The position numbers were made by a program, and so were the translations under genes. 64,000 nucleotides of DNA from Agromyces sp. G08B096. GTDB taxonomy: Bacteria > Actinomycetota > Actinomycetes > Actinomycetales > Microbacteriaceae. The stretch covers positions 3,529,142-3,593,141 of the forward strand of contig NZ_CP158374.1 of NCBI RefSeq assembly GCF_040267705.1, written 5' to 3'. The notes below the pieces were generated by a model. That model was given only the letters and a program-made list of their open reading frames with translations. It was not told the origin of the DNA and did no database searches. Shown piece after piece: positions 33,964 to 43,687 of the stretch. Position 1 is the first letter of the stretch. Each line of letters starts with the position of its first letter.

Positions 33964-36470
33964 GGTTCGCCGACACCGACCCGCTGAACCGCACCCGGTT
34001 CCCGATCGACGAGTGGGCGCTCGTCGAGACCGAGTTCGGCATCGACGACCAGGGGCGCACCGAGACGCTCTTCGCCGTCGGCAACGGGTACCTCGGCCTC
34101 CGCGGCAACGTCGAGGAAGGCCGCGACGGCCACATGCACGGCACGTTCGTGAACGGCTTCCACGAGACGTGGCCGATCCGGCACGCCGAGGAGGCGTTCG
34201 GCTTCGCGCGCGTCGGGCAGACGATCGTGAACGCGCCCGACGCGAAGGTCATCCGCCTCTACGTCGACGACGAGCCGCTCGTCATGACCGAGGCCGAGAT
34301 CCTCTCGTACGAGCGCCGGCTCGACTTCCGCACCGGGTCGCTCAGCCGCTCGGTGGAGTGGCGCACCCCGTCGGGCAAGCGCGTGCTCATCACGAGCCGT
34401 CGCATGACGAGTTTCACCGACCGGCACCTCGCACTCATCGACTACGAGGTCGAGTTGCTCGACGCCGACGCGGCGATCACCATCTCGAGCCAGATCCTGA
34501 ACCGGCAGGACGGGCGCGACGAGTACCGCGCTGGCGTGCCCGAGGCGCCGGCCGGGTTCGACCCGCGGAAGGCCGAGACGTTCATCGACCGGGTCATGCA
34601 GCCGCGCGCGAAGCGCCACGGCGACGGCCGGTACATCCTCGGCTACCAGACCACGAACTCGGGCATGACGATCGCCGTGGGCGCACAGCACTCGATCGTC
34701 ACCGACAACCCGTTCACGGAGTCGGGGTCGATCGGCGACGATCTCGCGAAGCACATCTACAAGGTGCAGGCCACGCAGGGCGTCCCGATCCGGGTCACCA
34801 AGGCCGTGAGCTACCACACGGCCCGGAAGGTGCCCGTGCGGGAGCTCGTCGATCGCGCCGACCGCACGCTCGACCGCGCCGCCGAGCTCGGCGTGGCCGA
34901 GATCTTCGCCCAGCAGCGCGCGTGGCTCGACGACTACTGGACGCGGTCGGATGTCGAGATCCCGGGTCAGCCGCTGCTGCAGCAGGCCACCCGCTGGAAC
35001 CTGTTCCAGCTCGCGCAGGCGACCGCCCGCACCGACGGCGGCGGCGTCGCGGCCAAGGGCGTGTCCGGCTCGGGGTACGGCGGCCACTACTTCTGGGACT
35101 CCGAGATCTACGTGATGCCGTTCCTCACGTACACGGCCCCCATCGTGGCCAGGAACGTGCTGCGGTTCCGCCAGAAGATGCTCGACGCGGCGCGCGCGAG
35201 GGCGACCGAGCTCAACCAGCTCGGCGCGCTGTTCCCGTGGCGCACGATCAACGGGCAGGAGTCGAGCGCGTACTACGCGGCCGGCACGGCGCAGTACCAC
35301 ATCGACGCCGACATCTCCTATGCCCTCATGCAGTACGTCGCGGCGACCGGCGACGAGGACTTCCTCGCCCGCGGCGCGATCGACATCCTCGTCGAGACGG
35401 CGCGTATGTGGGAGGACCTCGGGTTCTGGCGTTCGAACGCCGACGACGTGTTCCACATCCACGGCGTGACCGGGCCCGACGAGTACACGACGGTCGTGAA
35501 CGACAACCTGTACACGAACGTCATGGCCCGGGCGAACCTCGAGGCGGCCGCCAAGGCGGTCGACGATCTGCAGGTGCACCAGCCGACCGAGTACCGCCGG
35601 CTCGTCGAGCGGCTCTCGGTGACCCCGGCCGAGGTCGCGAGCTGGCGCCGGGCGGGCGCGCACATGCACATCCCGTTCGACCCGCAGCTCGGCGTGCACC
35701 CGCAGGACTCCGCCTTCCTCGAGAAGGAGCTGTGGGACCTCGAGCACACGCCCGAAGACCGCCGCCCGCTGCTGCTGCATTACCACCCGCTCGTCATCTA
35801 CCGCTTCCAGGTGCTGAAGCAGGCCGACGTGGTGCTCGCCCTGTTCCTGCAGGGCAACCGGTTCACGACCGAGCAGAAGCTCGCCGACTTCGAGTACTAC
35901 GACCCGCTGACCACGGGCGACTCGACGCTGTCGGCGGTCGTACAGTCGATCATCGCCGCCGAGGTGGGGTACCACGAGCTCGCGCTGCGCTACTTCCGTG
36001 CGGCCCTGTTCGTCGACCTCGCCGACCTGCACCACAACGCGGCCGACGGCGTGCACGTGGCATCCACCGGCGGGGTGTGGAGCGCGCTCGCGTTCGGCTT
36101 CGGCGGCTTCCGCGACCACGGCGGGAAGTTCTCGTTCGACCCGCGCCTGCCCGACGGCTGGACCGCGCTGACGTACCGGGTGACGCTCCGCGGCACGCGG
36201 CTGCGCGTCACGGTCGAGCACGATGCGATCACGTTCCAGGTCGAGGAGGGCGAGGGAGCCGAGGTCTCGGTCCGCGGTCAGTCGGTGCGGATCAGCGCGG
36301 GCGAGCCCGTCCGGGTGCCGCTCGACGGGCAGGGTCCGCGCATCCTCGGCGCCCCCACGATGCGCGACGTCACCGGCACGCGCCGGGCCGACGGCACCCT
36401 GCTGACGGCGTCGATCCCGACGCTGTCGCTCGATGTCGACGAGGACGATTCGCCCATCCCGGTGGACTGA
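33960..36470 (+). CDS. GH65 disaccharide phosphorylase (maltose/trehalose/kojibiose type)
   Basis: This 836-residue enzyme has the GH65 architecture: an N-terminal beta-sandwich, an (alpha/alpha)6 barrel and a C-terminal sheet. The catalytic acid is the Glu in HGVTGPDEYTTVVNDN. GYGGHYFWDSEIYV and a later KQADVVL segment carry substrate and phosphate contacts. It should release beta-glucose-1-phosphate, which the adjacent mutase converts to glucose-6-phosphate. The exact disaccharide cannot be read. ATGA coupling with the mutase; GAGAGGA precedes the ATG. Confidence 0.9.
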   Translation: MRFADTDPLNRTRFPIDEWALVETEFGIDDQGRTETLFAVGNGYLGLRGNVEEGRDGHMHGTFVNGFHETWPIRHAEEAFGFARVGQTIVNAPDAKVIRLYVDDEPLVMTEAEILSYERRLDFRTGSLSRSVEWRTPSGKRVLITSRRMTSFTDRHLALIDYEVELLDADAAITISSQILNRQDGRDEYRAGVPEAPAGFDPRKAETFIDRVMQPRAKRHGDGRYILGYQTTNSGMTIAVGAQHSIVTDNPFTESGSIGDDLAKHIYKVQATQGVPIRVTKAVSYHTARKVPVRELVDRADRTLDRAAELGVAEIFAQQRAWLDDYWTRSDVEIPGQPLLQQATRWNLFQLAQATARTDGGGVAAKGVSGSGYGGHYFWDSEIYVMPFLTYTAPIVARNVLRFRQKMLDAARARATELNQLGALFPWRTINGQESSAYYAAGTAQYHIDADISYALMQYVAATGDEDFLARGAIDILVETARMWEDLGFWRSNADDVFHIHGVTGPDEYTTVVNDNLYTNVMARANLEAAAKAVDDLQVHQPTEYRRLVERLSVTPAEVASWRRAGAHMHIPFDPQLGVHPQDSAFLEKELWDLEHTPEDRRPLLLHYHPLVIYRFQVLKQADVVLALFLQGNRFTTEQKLADFEYYDPLTTGDSTLSAVVQSIIAAEVGYHELALRYFRAALFVDLADLHHNAADGVHVASTGGVWSALAFGFGGFRDHGGKFSFDPRLPDGWTALTYRVTLRGTRLRVTVEHDAITFQVEEGEGAEVSVRGQSVRISAGEPVRVPLDGQGPRILGAPTMRDVTGTRRADGTLLTASIPTLSLDVDEDDSPIPVD

Positions 36471-36496
36471 GCGGGAGCGTTTTCAGCCCTTCGCGC

Positions 36497-36502
36497 TATC
36501 CT
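36497..36502 (+). promoter_or_regulatory. Candidate -10 box for the fha/pkn operon
   Basis: TATCCT in the 66-nt gap between the GH65 and fhaA genes matches the actinobacterial -10 consensus, about 35 nt upstream of the GTG of fhaA. No clear -35 is visible. Confidence 0.5.
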
Positions 36503-36536
36503 GTCGCGAAGTCACGGATACCGGATCGGGAGACCT

Positions 36537-37271
36537 GTGGGCCTACTGGACAACTTCGAGAAGGGTCTCGAGCGCGCCGTCAACGGCGCGTTCGCGAAGA
36601 CCTTCCGCTCGGGGCTGCAGCCCGTGGAGATCACTTCCGCGCTGAAGCGCGAGATCGACACGAAGGCGGCGGTCGTCTCGCGCGACCGCGTGCTGGTGCC
36701 CAACAGCTTCACCGTGCGCATGTCGCCCGAAGACCACGATCGGATGACCCGCCTCGGGCCCGCCCTCATCGACGAGCTCGTCGACCTGGTGCAGAAGCAC
36801 GCGGCGAGCCAGCGCTTCCAGTTCGCCGGCGGCGTCTCGATCGTGCTGCAGCCCGACGAGAGCCTCGCGGTCGGCCTGGTGCAGGTCGACTCGACGAACG
36901 TGAAGGGCCGGGTGGCCTGGACCCCGGTCCTCGACGTGAACGGCAAGCGGTACCCCATCATCAAGGGCCGCACCGTCATCGGTCGGGGCAGCGAGGCGGA
37001 TGTCACGCTGGATGACACCGGCGCGAGCCGTCGTCATGCCGAGGTGCAGTGGGACGGCTCCCGCGCCCGGGTCCGCGACCTCGGCTCGACGAACGGCACC
37101 CAGCTGAACGGCGCCCCCGTGAAGGACGCCGTGCTCGAGCCCGACTCGGTCATCACGATCGGCCGGTCGCGCATCGTCTTCCGGGTGCTGGCGCAGGCGA
37201 GCGGCGGCGACGCTCGTCCGCCGGCGACTCAGCGGTCCGATCTCGGCGGGTTCTGGGGGCCTGCCTCGTGA
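36537..37271 (+). CDS. fhaA: FHA-domain protein FhaA (DUF3662 + FHA)
   Basis: The 244-residue protein carries an N-terminal DUF3662 domain (about 1-115) and a C-terminal FHA domain (about 145-230) with the phosphothreonine-binding GRGSEADVTL, ASRRHA and DLGSTNGTQLNG motifs. FhaA binds phosphorylated partners such as MurJ at the cell-wall synthesis machinery. GTG start with a ribosome site GGGAG. Overlaps fhaB by 4 nt; the first gene of the cell-division signalling operon. Confidence 0.93.
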   Translation: MGLLDNFEKGLERAVNGAFAKTFRSGLQPVEITSALKREIDTKAAVVSRDRVLVPNSFTVRMSPEDHDRMTRLGPALIDELVDLVQKHAASQRFQFAGGVSIVLQPDESLAVGLVQVDSTNVKGRVAWTPVLDVNGKRYPIIKGRTVIGRGSEADVTLDDTGASRRHAEVQWDGSRARVRDLGSTNGTQLNGAPVKDAVLEPDSVITIGRSRIVFRVLAQASGGDARPPATQRSDLGGFWGPAS

Positions 37272-37837
37272 GCGAACTGACCCTCCTCGTCCTCCAGCTC
37301 GGCTTCCTGCTCCTGCTCTGGGTGTTCGTGTTCGCGATCGTGTACGCGCTGCGGAGCGACCTGTTCGGCCAGCGGGTGCGGAAGCTTCCGGATGCCGCGG
37401 CCGCGTCGGCCGCTCCCGTGGCGGCGGCACCCGTGGCGGCGCCGGTCGCCTCGGCATTCCCGTCGTCACAGGTCTCGCAGGCGCCGACCGAGGCGGTTAC
37501 CCGCCCGGGCGGGGCATCCGTCGCCGGCGATCACGCCTCGACCGAGAACGCCACCCGCCTCGTGATCACGTCTGGCCAGAAGACTGGCGCCGAGTTTCCG
37601 CTCGGCCGCGACGAGATCACGATCGGCCGGTCGAGCGACTCGGCGATCATCATCCGCGACGACTACACCTCCACCCACCACGCCCGCCTCATGCTGTGGA
37701 ACGGCCGCTGGATGATCCAGGACCTCGATTCCACGAACGGCACGTTCCTCGACGGCTCCCGAGTGACCGTGCCCACCCCCGTGCCGCTCGGAGCCACGGT
37801 CAAGGTCGGGGCGACGACGTTCGAGCTGCGGCGGTAG
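37268..37837 (+). CDS. fhaB: FHA-domain membrane protein FhaB/FipA
   Basis: The 189-residue protein has one N-terminal membrane helix (LLVLQLGFLLLLWVFVFAIVY), an Ala/Pro-rich linker (about 45-75) and a C-terminal FHA domain with IGRSSDSAIII, STHHARL and DLDSTNGTFLDG. It should dock phosphothreonine proteins near the division site. It overlaps fhaA by GTGA and ends 3 nt before pstP. Confidence 0.93.
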   Translation: MSELTLLVLQLGFLLLLWVFVFAIVYALRSDLFGQRVRKLPDAAAASAAPVAAAPVAAPVASAFPSSQVSQAPTEAVTRPGGASVAGDHASTENATRLVITSGQKTGAEFPLGRDEITIGRSSDSAIIIRDDYTSTHHARLMLWNGRWMIQDLDSTNGTFLDGSRVTVPTPVPLGATVKVGATTFELRR

Positions 37838-37840
37838 GCC

Positions 37841-39073
37841 ATGGCTGGAGTCAAGGCGAGCGCTGCGGTCTCGCACGTCGGCCGGATCCGCTCGAACAAC
37901 CAGGATTCCGGCTACGCCGGCCGTCGCCTGTTCTTCGTGGCCGACGGCATGGGCGGGCACGCGGGCGGCGACGTGGCGAGCGCGATAGCCGCGCACCGCA
38001 TCGCCGAGGCCGATGTCGACCACCAGAGCGCGACGGAGGCCGCGGCCGAGCTCGAGTCGGCACTGCTCGCCGCGAACCGGCGCATCACCGAGACCGTCGC
38101 CGACCACTCCGAGCTCACGGGCATGGGCACCACGGTCAGCGCCCTGCTCATCGAAGACAGCCGCGCCGTGATCGCCCATATCGGCGACTCCCGCATCTAC
38201 CTCATGCGATCGGGCGAGCTCAGCCAGATCTCCACCGACCACACGTTCGTGCAGCGCCTCGTCGACGCCGGCCGCATCACCGCCGAGGAAGCCATGGTGC
38301 ACCCGCGGCGGTCGGTGCTCATGCGGGTGCTCGGCGACGTGGAGTCCGCGCCCGAGGTCGACACCATGGTGCTCGACACCCGGCCCGGCGATCGCTGGCT
38401 GCTCTGCTCCGATGGCCTCTCGGGCGTCGTGTCCTTCGACGAGATCCACCAGCTGCTCGCCTCCGACGCCGGAGCGAAGCAGGTCGCCGACCGGCTCGTG
38501 AAGGCCTCGCTCGACGGCGGCGCCCCCGACAACGTCACGGTCGTGCTCGTCGACATCGGGGAGCCGCCCGCACCGGCCACTCCCCCGCTGATCGTCGGGT
38601 CCGCCGCGGCGCCGCTGGCCTTCGGCCAGCCCTCCGAGCCCGTGCGGCCGCGTGGCATCTTCCTCACGCCGTTCCGTCCGCACCCCGTGCAGGAGACGCA
38701 CTTCGAACCCGACTCCGAGGAGTTCTTCGACGAGCTCATCGAGGAGGACGCGCGCCGTCGCCGTCGCCGCCGGTTCGTCTGGGGATTCTGGATCGTGCTC
38801 CTCGTCGCCGCGATCGTGGCGGTGTTCGTGCTCGGCTACCAGTGGACCCAGACCAGGTTCTACGTCGGCGAGTCGAACGGCCGGGTGGCGATCTTCCAGG
38901 GCATCCAGCAAGACCTGGGGCCGATCTCGCTGCACGAACTGCACACCGAGACCTCGCTCGAAGTGTCCGAACTGCGCACCTACGACCAGCAACGGGTCGA
39001 GCAGACCATCACCGCGGGCGACCTGGCCGAGGCGTACCGCATCGTGCAACGGCTGGAGGCGTCCCTTGAGTGA
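37841..39073 (+). CDS. pstP: PP2C-family Ser/Thr phosphatase PstP
   Basis: The 410-residue protein has an N-terminal PP2C domain (about 1-235) with metal-binding motifs RSNNQDS, FFVADGMGGHAGG, HIGDSR, CSDGLSG and PDNVTVV. An acidic/basic linker, one membrane helix (FWIVLLVAAIVAVFVLGY) and an extracytoplasmic tail follow. PstP reverses phosphorylation by the PASTA kinases encoded downstream. Its last 8 nt overlap rodA. Confidence 0.95.
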   Translation: MAGVKASAAVSHVGRIRSNNQDSGYAGRRLFFVADGMGGHAGGDVASAIAAHRIAEADVDHQSATEAAAELESALLAANRRITETVADHSELTGMGTTVSALLIEDSRAVIAHIGDSRIYLMRSGELSQISTDHTFVQRLVDAGRITAEEAMVHPRRSVLMRVLGDVESAPEVDTMVLDTRPGDRWLLCSDGLSGVVSFDEIHQLLASDAGAKQVADRLVKASLDGGAPDNVTVVLVDIGEPPAPATPPLIVGSAAAPLAFGQPSEPVRPRGIFLTPFRPHPVQETHFEPDSEEFFDELIEEDARRRRRRRFVWGFWIVLLVAAIVAVFVLGYQWTQTRFYVGESNGRVAIFQGIQQDLGPISLHELHTETSLEVSELRTYDQQRVEQTITAGDLAEAYRIVQRLEASLE

Positions 39074-40475
39074 CCGACGCGTTCAGACGCCGCCCCAGGG
39101 CAGCGCGGCGACGCCGCCCGGCGGCGTGCGCCGCATCCGGCTGCCGCAGAAGCTGCGCAACCTCGAGCTGTGGCTGCTCGCGTTCGCGTGCGCGATCAAC
39201 GCGTGCTCGATCGTCCTCGTGCAGCTCGGCGCGCTCGGCACGATCGACACCCAGCTCGTACTGCTCGGAGCGGGCCTGTCGCTGCTCGTCTTCGGCCTGC
39301 ACATCGCCATGCGCTTCGTCGCCCGCGACGCCGATCCGTTCCTGCTGCCCATCGCGACCGTGCTGAACGGGCTCGGCATCGCGATGATCTACCGCATCGA
39401 CATCGCCGAGGGCGACGCGGGCTGGGAGTCGGCCGCGGTGCGGCAGATCGCGTGGAGCGCGATCGCCATCGTCTGCGCCATCGCCACGATCCTGCTGATC
39501 CGCAACCACCGGATGCTGTTCCGCTACACCTACGTCGCCGGGTTCCTCGCGATCGTGCTGCTGCTGCTGCCGCTCGTGCCGGGTCTCGGGCGCGAGGTGT
39601 ACGGCGCGCGGGTGTGGATCTCGTTCGGTGAGTTCGCCTCGTTCCAGCCTGGTGAGATCGCGAAGATCGCCCTCGCGGTGTTCTTCGCGGGCTACCTCGT
39701 CCGCAACCGCGACTCGCTGTCGATGGTCGGCAGGAAGTTCCTCGGCATGCAGTTCCCGCGCGCTCGCGACCTCGGGCCGCTGCTCATCGTGTGGGCGCTG
39801 TCGATGGGCGTCATCGTGTTCCAGCGCGACCTCGGCACGGCACTGCTGTACTTCGGCCTGTTCCTCGTCATGCTCTACGTCGCCACGAGCCGGCTGTCGT
39901 GGGTGGTGCTCGGCCTCAGCCTGTTCCTCGCGGGTGCGCTCATCGCCAGTCAGACCCTCGACTACGTCGGCAACCGCTTCGCGAACTGGCTCGACCCGTT
40001 CAACCCCGAGCGCTACGACGCGGAGACGGGCGGCAGCTACCAGCTCGTCCAGGGCCTGTTCGGCCTCTCGAACGGCGGTCTCATCGGCACCGGCTGGGGT
40101 CAGGGACGTCCCGACATCACCCCGGTGCCGCAGTCGGACTACATCATCGCGAGCCTCGGCGAGGAGCTCGGGCTCGCGGGCGTGTTCGCCATCCTCGCGC
40201 TCTACGTGCTCTTCGTGGCGCGCGGCTTCCGCATCGGGTTCGCCGGCCAGGACGACTTCGGCAAGCTCCTCGGCGTGGGCCTGTCGTTCACGCTCGCCCT
40301 GCAGGTCTTCATCGTGGTCGGCGGCGTGATGCGGGTCATCCCGCTCACCGGTCTGACGACGCCGTTCCTCGCCGCCGGCGGGTCCTCGCTGGTCGCGAAC
40401 TGGATCATCGTCGCGCTGCTGCTGCGCCTGTCCGACACGATCCGCAACCATCCGAGGCTGGTGATCGACGGATGA
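39066..40475 (+). CDS. rodA: FtsW/RodA/SpoVE-family peptidoglycan polymerase
   Basis: The 469-residue protein has 10 or more membrane helices and the SEDS signatures GARVWISFGEFASFQPGEIAK and FQRDLGTALLYFG, plus GLIGTGWGQGRPDITPVPQSD. It polymerises glycan strands from lipid II with PbpA. The TTG at 39066 is inferred from GGAGG 6 nt upstream and overlaps pstP by 8 nt. ATGA coupling to pbpA. Confidence 0.93.
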   Translation: MSDRRVQTPPQGSAATPPGGVRRIRLPQKLRNLELWLLAFACAINACSIVLVQLGALGTIDTQLVLLGAGLSLLVFGLHIAMRFVARDADPFLLPIATVLNGLGIAMIYRIDIAEGDAGWESAAVRQIAWSAIAIVCAIATILLIRNHRMLFRYTYVAGFLAIVLLLLPLVPGLGREVYGARVWISFGEFASFQPGEIAKIALAVFFAGYLVRNRDSLSMVGRKFLGMQFPRARDLGPLLIVWALSMGVIVFQRDLGTALLYFGLFLVMLYVATSRLSWVVLGLSLFLAGALIASQTLDYVGNRFANWLDPFNPERYDAETGGSYQLVQGLFGLSNGGLIGTGWGQGRPDITPVPQSDYIIASLGEELGLAGVFAILALYVLFVARGFRIGFAGQDDFGKLLGVGLSFTLALQVFIVVGGVMRVIPLTGLTTPFLAAGGSSLVANWIIVALLLRLSDTIRNHPRLVIDG

Positions 40476-41926
40476 ATCGCGAACTGAAGCGGGTCACCCT
40501 GCTCGTGCTGGTCATGTTCCTGACGCTGTTCGTGGCGTCGTCGGTGATCCAGTACGCGCAGGCCGAGACCCTCGCGCAAGACCCCCGCAACTCCCGGACC
40601 CTCTACGAGAGCTACTCGGTTGAGCGCGGGCCGATCCTCGTCGGCGGCGAGCCGATCGCGTACTCGCAGCCGTCGGGCGACGACTACAAGTTCCAGCGCG
40701 TGTACGCGAACGGCCCGCTCTACGCGCCCGTGACCGGCTTCATCCCGGTGAACGGGGAGGCGACCGGGCTCGAGCGGTCGGCGAACTCGTATCTGTCAGG
40801 GCAGTCCTCGACCCAGTTCTTCGACCAGCTCAACCGCATCATCTCCGGGCAGGACCCGATGGGGGCATCCGTCGAGGTTTCGATCGACGCGCAGGTGCAG
40901 CAGGCCGCGTGGGACGCCCTCGGCGACTACACCGGCGCGGTCATCGTGACCGAGCCGGCGACCGGTCGCATCCTCGCGATGGTGAGCAAGCCCACCTACG
41001 ACCCCAATACGCTCGCCGTGCACGACGGCGCCCAGGTCGAGGCGACGTACCAGGCGCTTGTCGACGACCCCATGGACCCCCTCTACAACCGCGCGACGGG
41101 CGGCGACATGAACCCGCCCGGCTCGGTGTTCAAGCTCGTCGTCACCGCCGCCGCGCTCGAGTCGGGCCGGTACACCCCCGACAGCACGTTCCCGAACCCG
41201 GCGACGTACACCCTCCCCGGCAGCAGCTCGATCGTGCGCAACTCCAGCGGCGGCACGTGCGGCCCGGGCGCAGAGGTCACCCTCGCCGATGCGCTGCGTC
41301 TCTCGTGCAACATCCCGTTCGCCGAGCTCGGCGTCGAGCTGGGCGACACCGCGATCCGTGAGCAGGCCGAGAAGTTCGGCTTCAACTCCGAGTTCGAGAT
41401 CCCGACGGCCACCGAGCCGAACATCTACCCCCGCGGACTGGATGACGCGCAGACCGCGCTGTCCGCCTTCGGCCAAGGTCCGGTGCGCGCGACGCCGCTG
41501 CAGATGGCCATGGTCTCGGCCGCGATCGCGAACGGCGGCATCGTGATGAACCCCACCGTCGTCGACCAGATCACGGCCCCCGACTTCAGCCCGCTGCAGG
41601 AGTTCGAGGCGACCGAGTTCGGCCGGGCGATCAGCGAGGAGACGGCCGCGACCATGGTGCAGATGATGGTCAACGGCGTCGAAAACGGTGCCGCCGATAA
41701 TGCAAGAATAGACGGCGTCAGCGTGGCCGGTAAGACGGGTACAGCGGAGAACGGCGAGAGTGACCCGTACACTCTCTGGTTCACCGGTTTTGCCCCCGCC
41801 GACGACCCTCAGTATGCGATCACGGTACTCGTGGAGGATGGCGGGGGACTTGGTCAGGAGGGGTTCGGCAACGGAATTGCCGCTCCCGTCGCACAACAGG
41901 TACTAGAGGCGGTGCTGAACAAATGA
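40472..41926 (+). CDS. pbpA: Class B penicillin-binding protein PbpA
   Basis: The 484-residue transpeptidase has an N-terminal membrane helix (TLLVLVMFLTLFVASSVI), a small non-catalytic domain and the transpeptidase domain. Its active-site motifs are SxxK in PPGSVFK, SxN in LSCNIPF and KTG in VAGKTGTAEN. It crosslinks peptidoglycan made by RodA. Coupled by ATGA to rodA and pknA. Confidence 0.95.
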   Translation: MNRELKRVTLLVLVMFLTLFVASSVIQYAQAETLAQDPRNSRTLYESYSVERGPILVGGEPIAYSQPSGDDYKFQRVYANGPLYAPVTGFIPVNGEATGLERSANSYLSGQSSTQFFDQLNRIISGQDPMGASVEVSIDAQVQQAAWDALGDYTGAVIVTEPATGRILAMVSKPTYDPNTLAVHDGAQVEATYQALVDDPMDPLYNRATGGDMNPPGSVFKLVVTAAALESGRYTPDSTFPNPATYTLPGSSSIVRNSSGGTCGPGAEVTLADALRLSCNIPFAELGVELGDTAIREQAEKFGFNSEFEIPTATEPNIYPRGLDDAQTALSAFGQGPVRATPLQMAMVSAAIANGGIVMNPTVVDQITAPDFSPLQEFEATEFGRAISEETAATMVQMMVNGVENGAADNARIDGVSVAGKTGTAENGESDPYTLWFTGFAPADDPQYAITVLVEDGGGLGQEGFGNGIAAPVAQQVLEAVLNK

Positions 41927-43623
41927 GACCGAGCGCTGGGCTCACCTTCGGAGGACGGTACGAGCTGCAGTCCCGGATCGCCATCGGCGGTATGGGAGAA
42001 GTGTGGCAGGCCACCGACCTCGTGATCGGGCGACAGGTCGCCATCAAGATCCTGAAGGACGAGTACCTCGGCGACCCCGGCTTCCTCGAGCGGTTCCGCG
42101 CCGAGGCCCGTCACGCCGCGCTCGTGAACCACGAGGGCATCGCCAACGTGTTCGACTACGGCGAGGAGGACGGCAGCGCCTACCTCGTGATGGAGCTCGT
42201 GCCCGGTGAGGCGCTGTCCACCATCCTCGAGCGCGAGCACGTCCTGTCGACCGACAAGGTGCTCGACATCGTCGCGCAGACGGCAGCCGCGCTGCAGGCC
42301 GCGCACGCGGCGGGCCTTGTGCACCGCGACATCAAGCCCGGCAATCTGCTCATCACGCCTGACGGCCGGGTCAAGATCACCGACTTCGGCATCGCCCGCA
42401 TCGCCGACCAGGTGCCGCTCACGGCGACCGGTCAGGTCATGGGCACGGTGCAGTACCTCTCGCCTGAGCAGGCCTCGGGCCACCCGGCGTCCCCGACGAC
42501 CGACATCTACTCGCTCGGCATCGTGGCCTACGAGTGCCTCGCCGGCCGTCGGCCGTTCACGGGCGAGTCGCAGGTGGCGATCGCCATGGCGCAGATCAAC
42601 GAGACGCCGCCCGAGCTGCCCGTGACCGTCTCCGAGCCGGTGCGCAATCTCGTGTACGCCTGCATCGCGAAGAACCCGGCCGACCGGCCCCAGTCGGCAG
42701 CGCACCTCGCGCGTGCCGCGCAGGCGCTGCGCCGCGGCGACGTGCAGGCGGCTGCCGCAGCCGTGCCCGCCGTGCTCGGTGCCGCGGGCGCCACCGCCGC
42801 GACGATGCTCATGCCGCAGCAGGGGCAGACGGCCGCGACGACGGTCCTGCCGAGCGCCGCGGGAGCCTCGACCACGACGGTCACCGATGAGGAGGGCGTC
42901 GAGGAGGAGCCGAAGAAGCGCAGCCCCTGGACGTGGCCGCTGATCATCCTCATCGCGATCCTCGCGATCGTGCTCATCGGCACGATCATCGCGCTGCTCA
43001 CCAACCAGGGCGGCGGCGGCGAGGAGCCGTCCCGGAGCACGCCGCGCACCACGGCGGCATCCACGCCGGCCACGACCCCGACCACGCCGCCGACGAGCGA
43101 GGCGCCGCAGACCGTGCAGGTCGACCGGGCCGCCTACCTGGGCATGAACGTCGACGACGCCGCGGCCGCCATCGAGGCGCTCGGCCTCCCGACGAGTCGC
43201 GTCGAGGGCGGTCCCGCGACCGACCCCGGCCAGACCAACACCGTCACCGACGTGAACCCGTCGGGCCCGGTGCAGCCCGGCACGACGATCACGCTCACCT
43301 ACCTCACCGCGCCGGAGGAGCCGGCTGCGCCGAGCGGGCCTCCGACCGTGAACAACGACGAGGTCAAGCCCGGTGCCACCGTTCAGGTCAGCTGGCCCGC
43401 CCAGACCTGCCCGTCGGGTCAGCAGCTGAGCGGCTACCAGCTCACGGCCTCGAACGGCGCGACGCCCGCGTCGTCGGTGCTGCCGGCCGGCACGACGAAC
43501 ACGGTCGTGACCGCTCCGAACGCCGAGGGCACGTTCGACCTCTCGTTCTCGTACTTCTGCGGCCAGCTCCAGTCGCCGGCCTCCTCCGCGACCACGGTGA
43601 CGGTGAGCAACTCGGCATCCTGA
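41923..43623 (+). CDS. pknA: Ser/Thr protein kinase PknA-like with an extracytoplasmic PASTA-type domain
   Basis: The 566-residue protein has an N-terminal Hanks-type kinase domain: Gly-rich loop IGGMGEV, VAIK lysine, catalytic HRDIKPGN, DFG and activation segment GTVQYLSPEQ. A linker, one membrane helix (WPLIILIAILAIVLIGTIIALL) and a Thr/Pro-rich stalk lead to one PASTA-like domain (about 395-465) and a C-terminal beta domain with two Cys. It phosphorylates division and wall proteins. Overlaps pbpA by 4 nt. Confidence 0.92.
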   Translation: MRPSAGLTFGGRYELQSRIAIGGMGEVWQATDLVIGRQVAIKILKDEYLGDPGFLERFRAEARHAALVNHEGIANVFDYGEEDGSAYLVMELVPGEALSTILEREHVLSTDKVLDIVAQTAAALQAAHAAGLVHRDIKPGNLLITPDGRVKITDFGIARIADQVPLTATGQVMGTVQYLSPEQASGHPASPTTDIYSLGIVAYECLAGRRPFTGESQVAIAMAQINETPPELPVTVSEPVRNLVYACIAKNPADRPQSAAHLARAAQALRRGDVQAAAAAVPAVLGAAGATAATMLMPQQGQTAATTVLPSAAGASTTTVTDEEGVEEEPKKRSPWTWPLIILIAILAIVLIGTIIALLTNQGGGGEEPSRSTPRTTAASTPATTPTTPPTSEAPQTVQVDRAAYLGMNVDDAAAAIEALGLPTSRVEGGPATDPGQTNTVTDVNPSGPVQPGTTITLTYLTAPEEPAAPSGPPTVNNDEVKPGATVQVSWPAQTCPSGQQLSGYQLTASNGATPASSVLPAGTTNTVVTAPNAEGTFDLSFSYFCGQLQSPASSATTVTVSNSAS

Positions 43624-43687
43624 CCCCGAGGAGCCGCCCTCACCCGCCCAGCCACCCGAGGAACCAGACGACAGGAGCAGATGCACC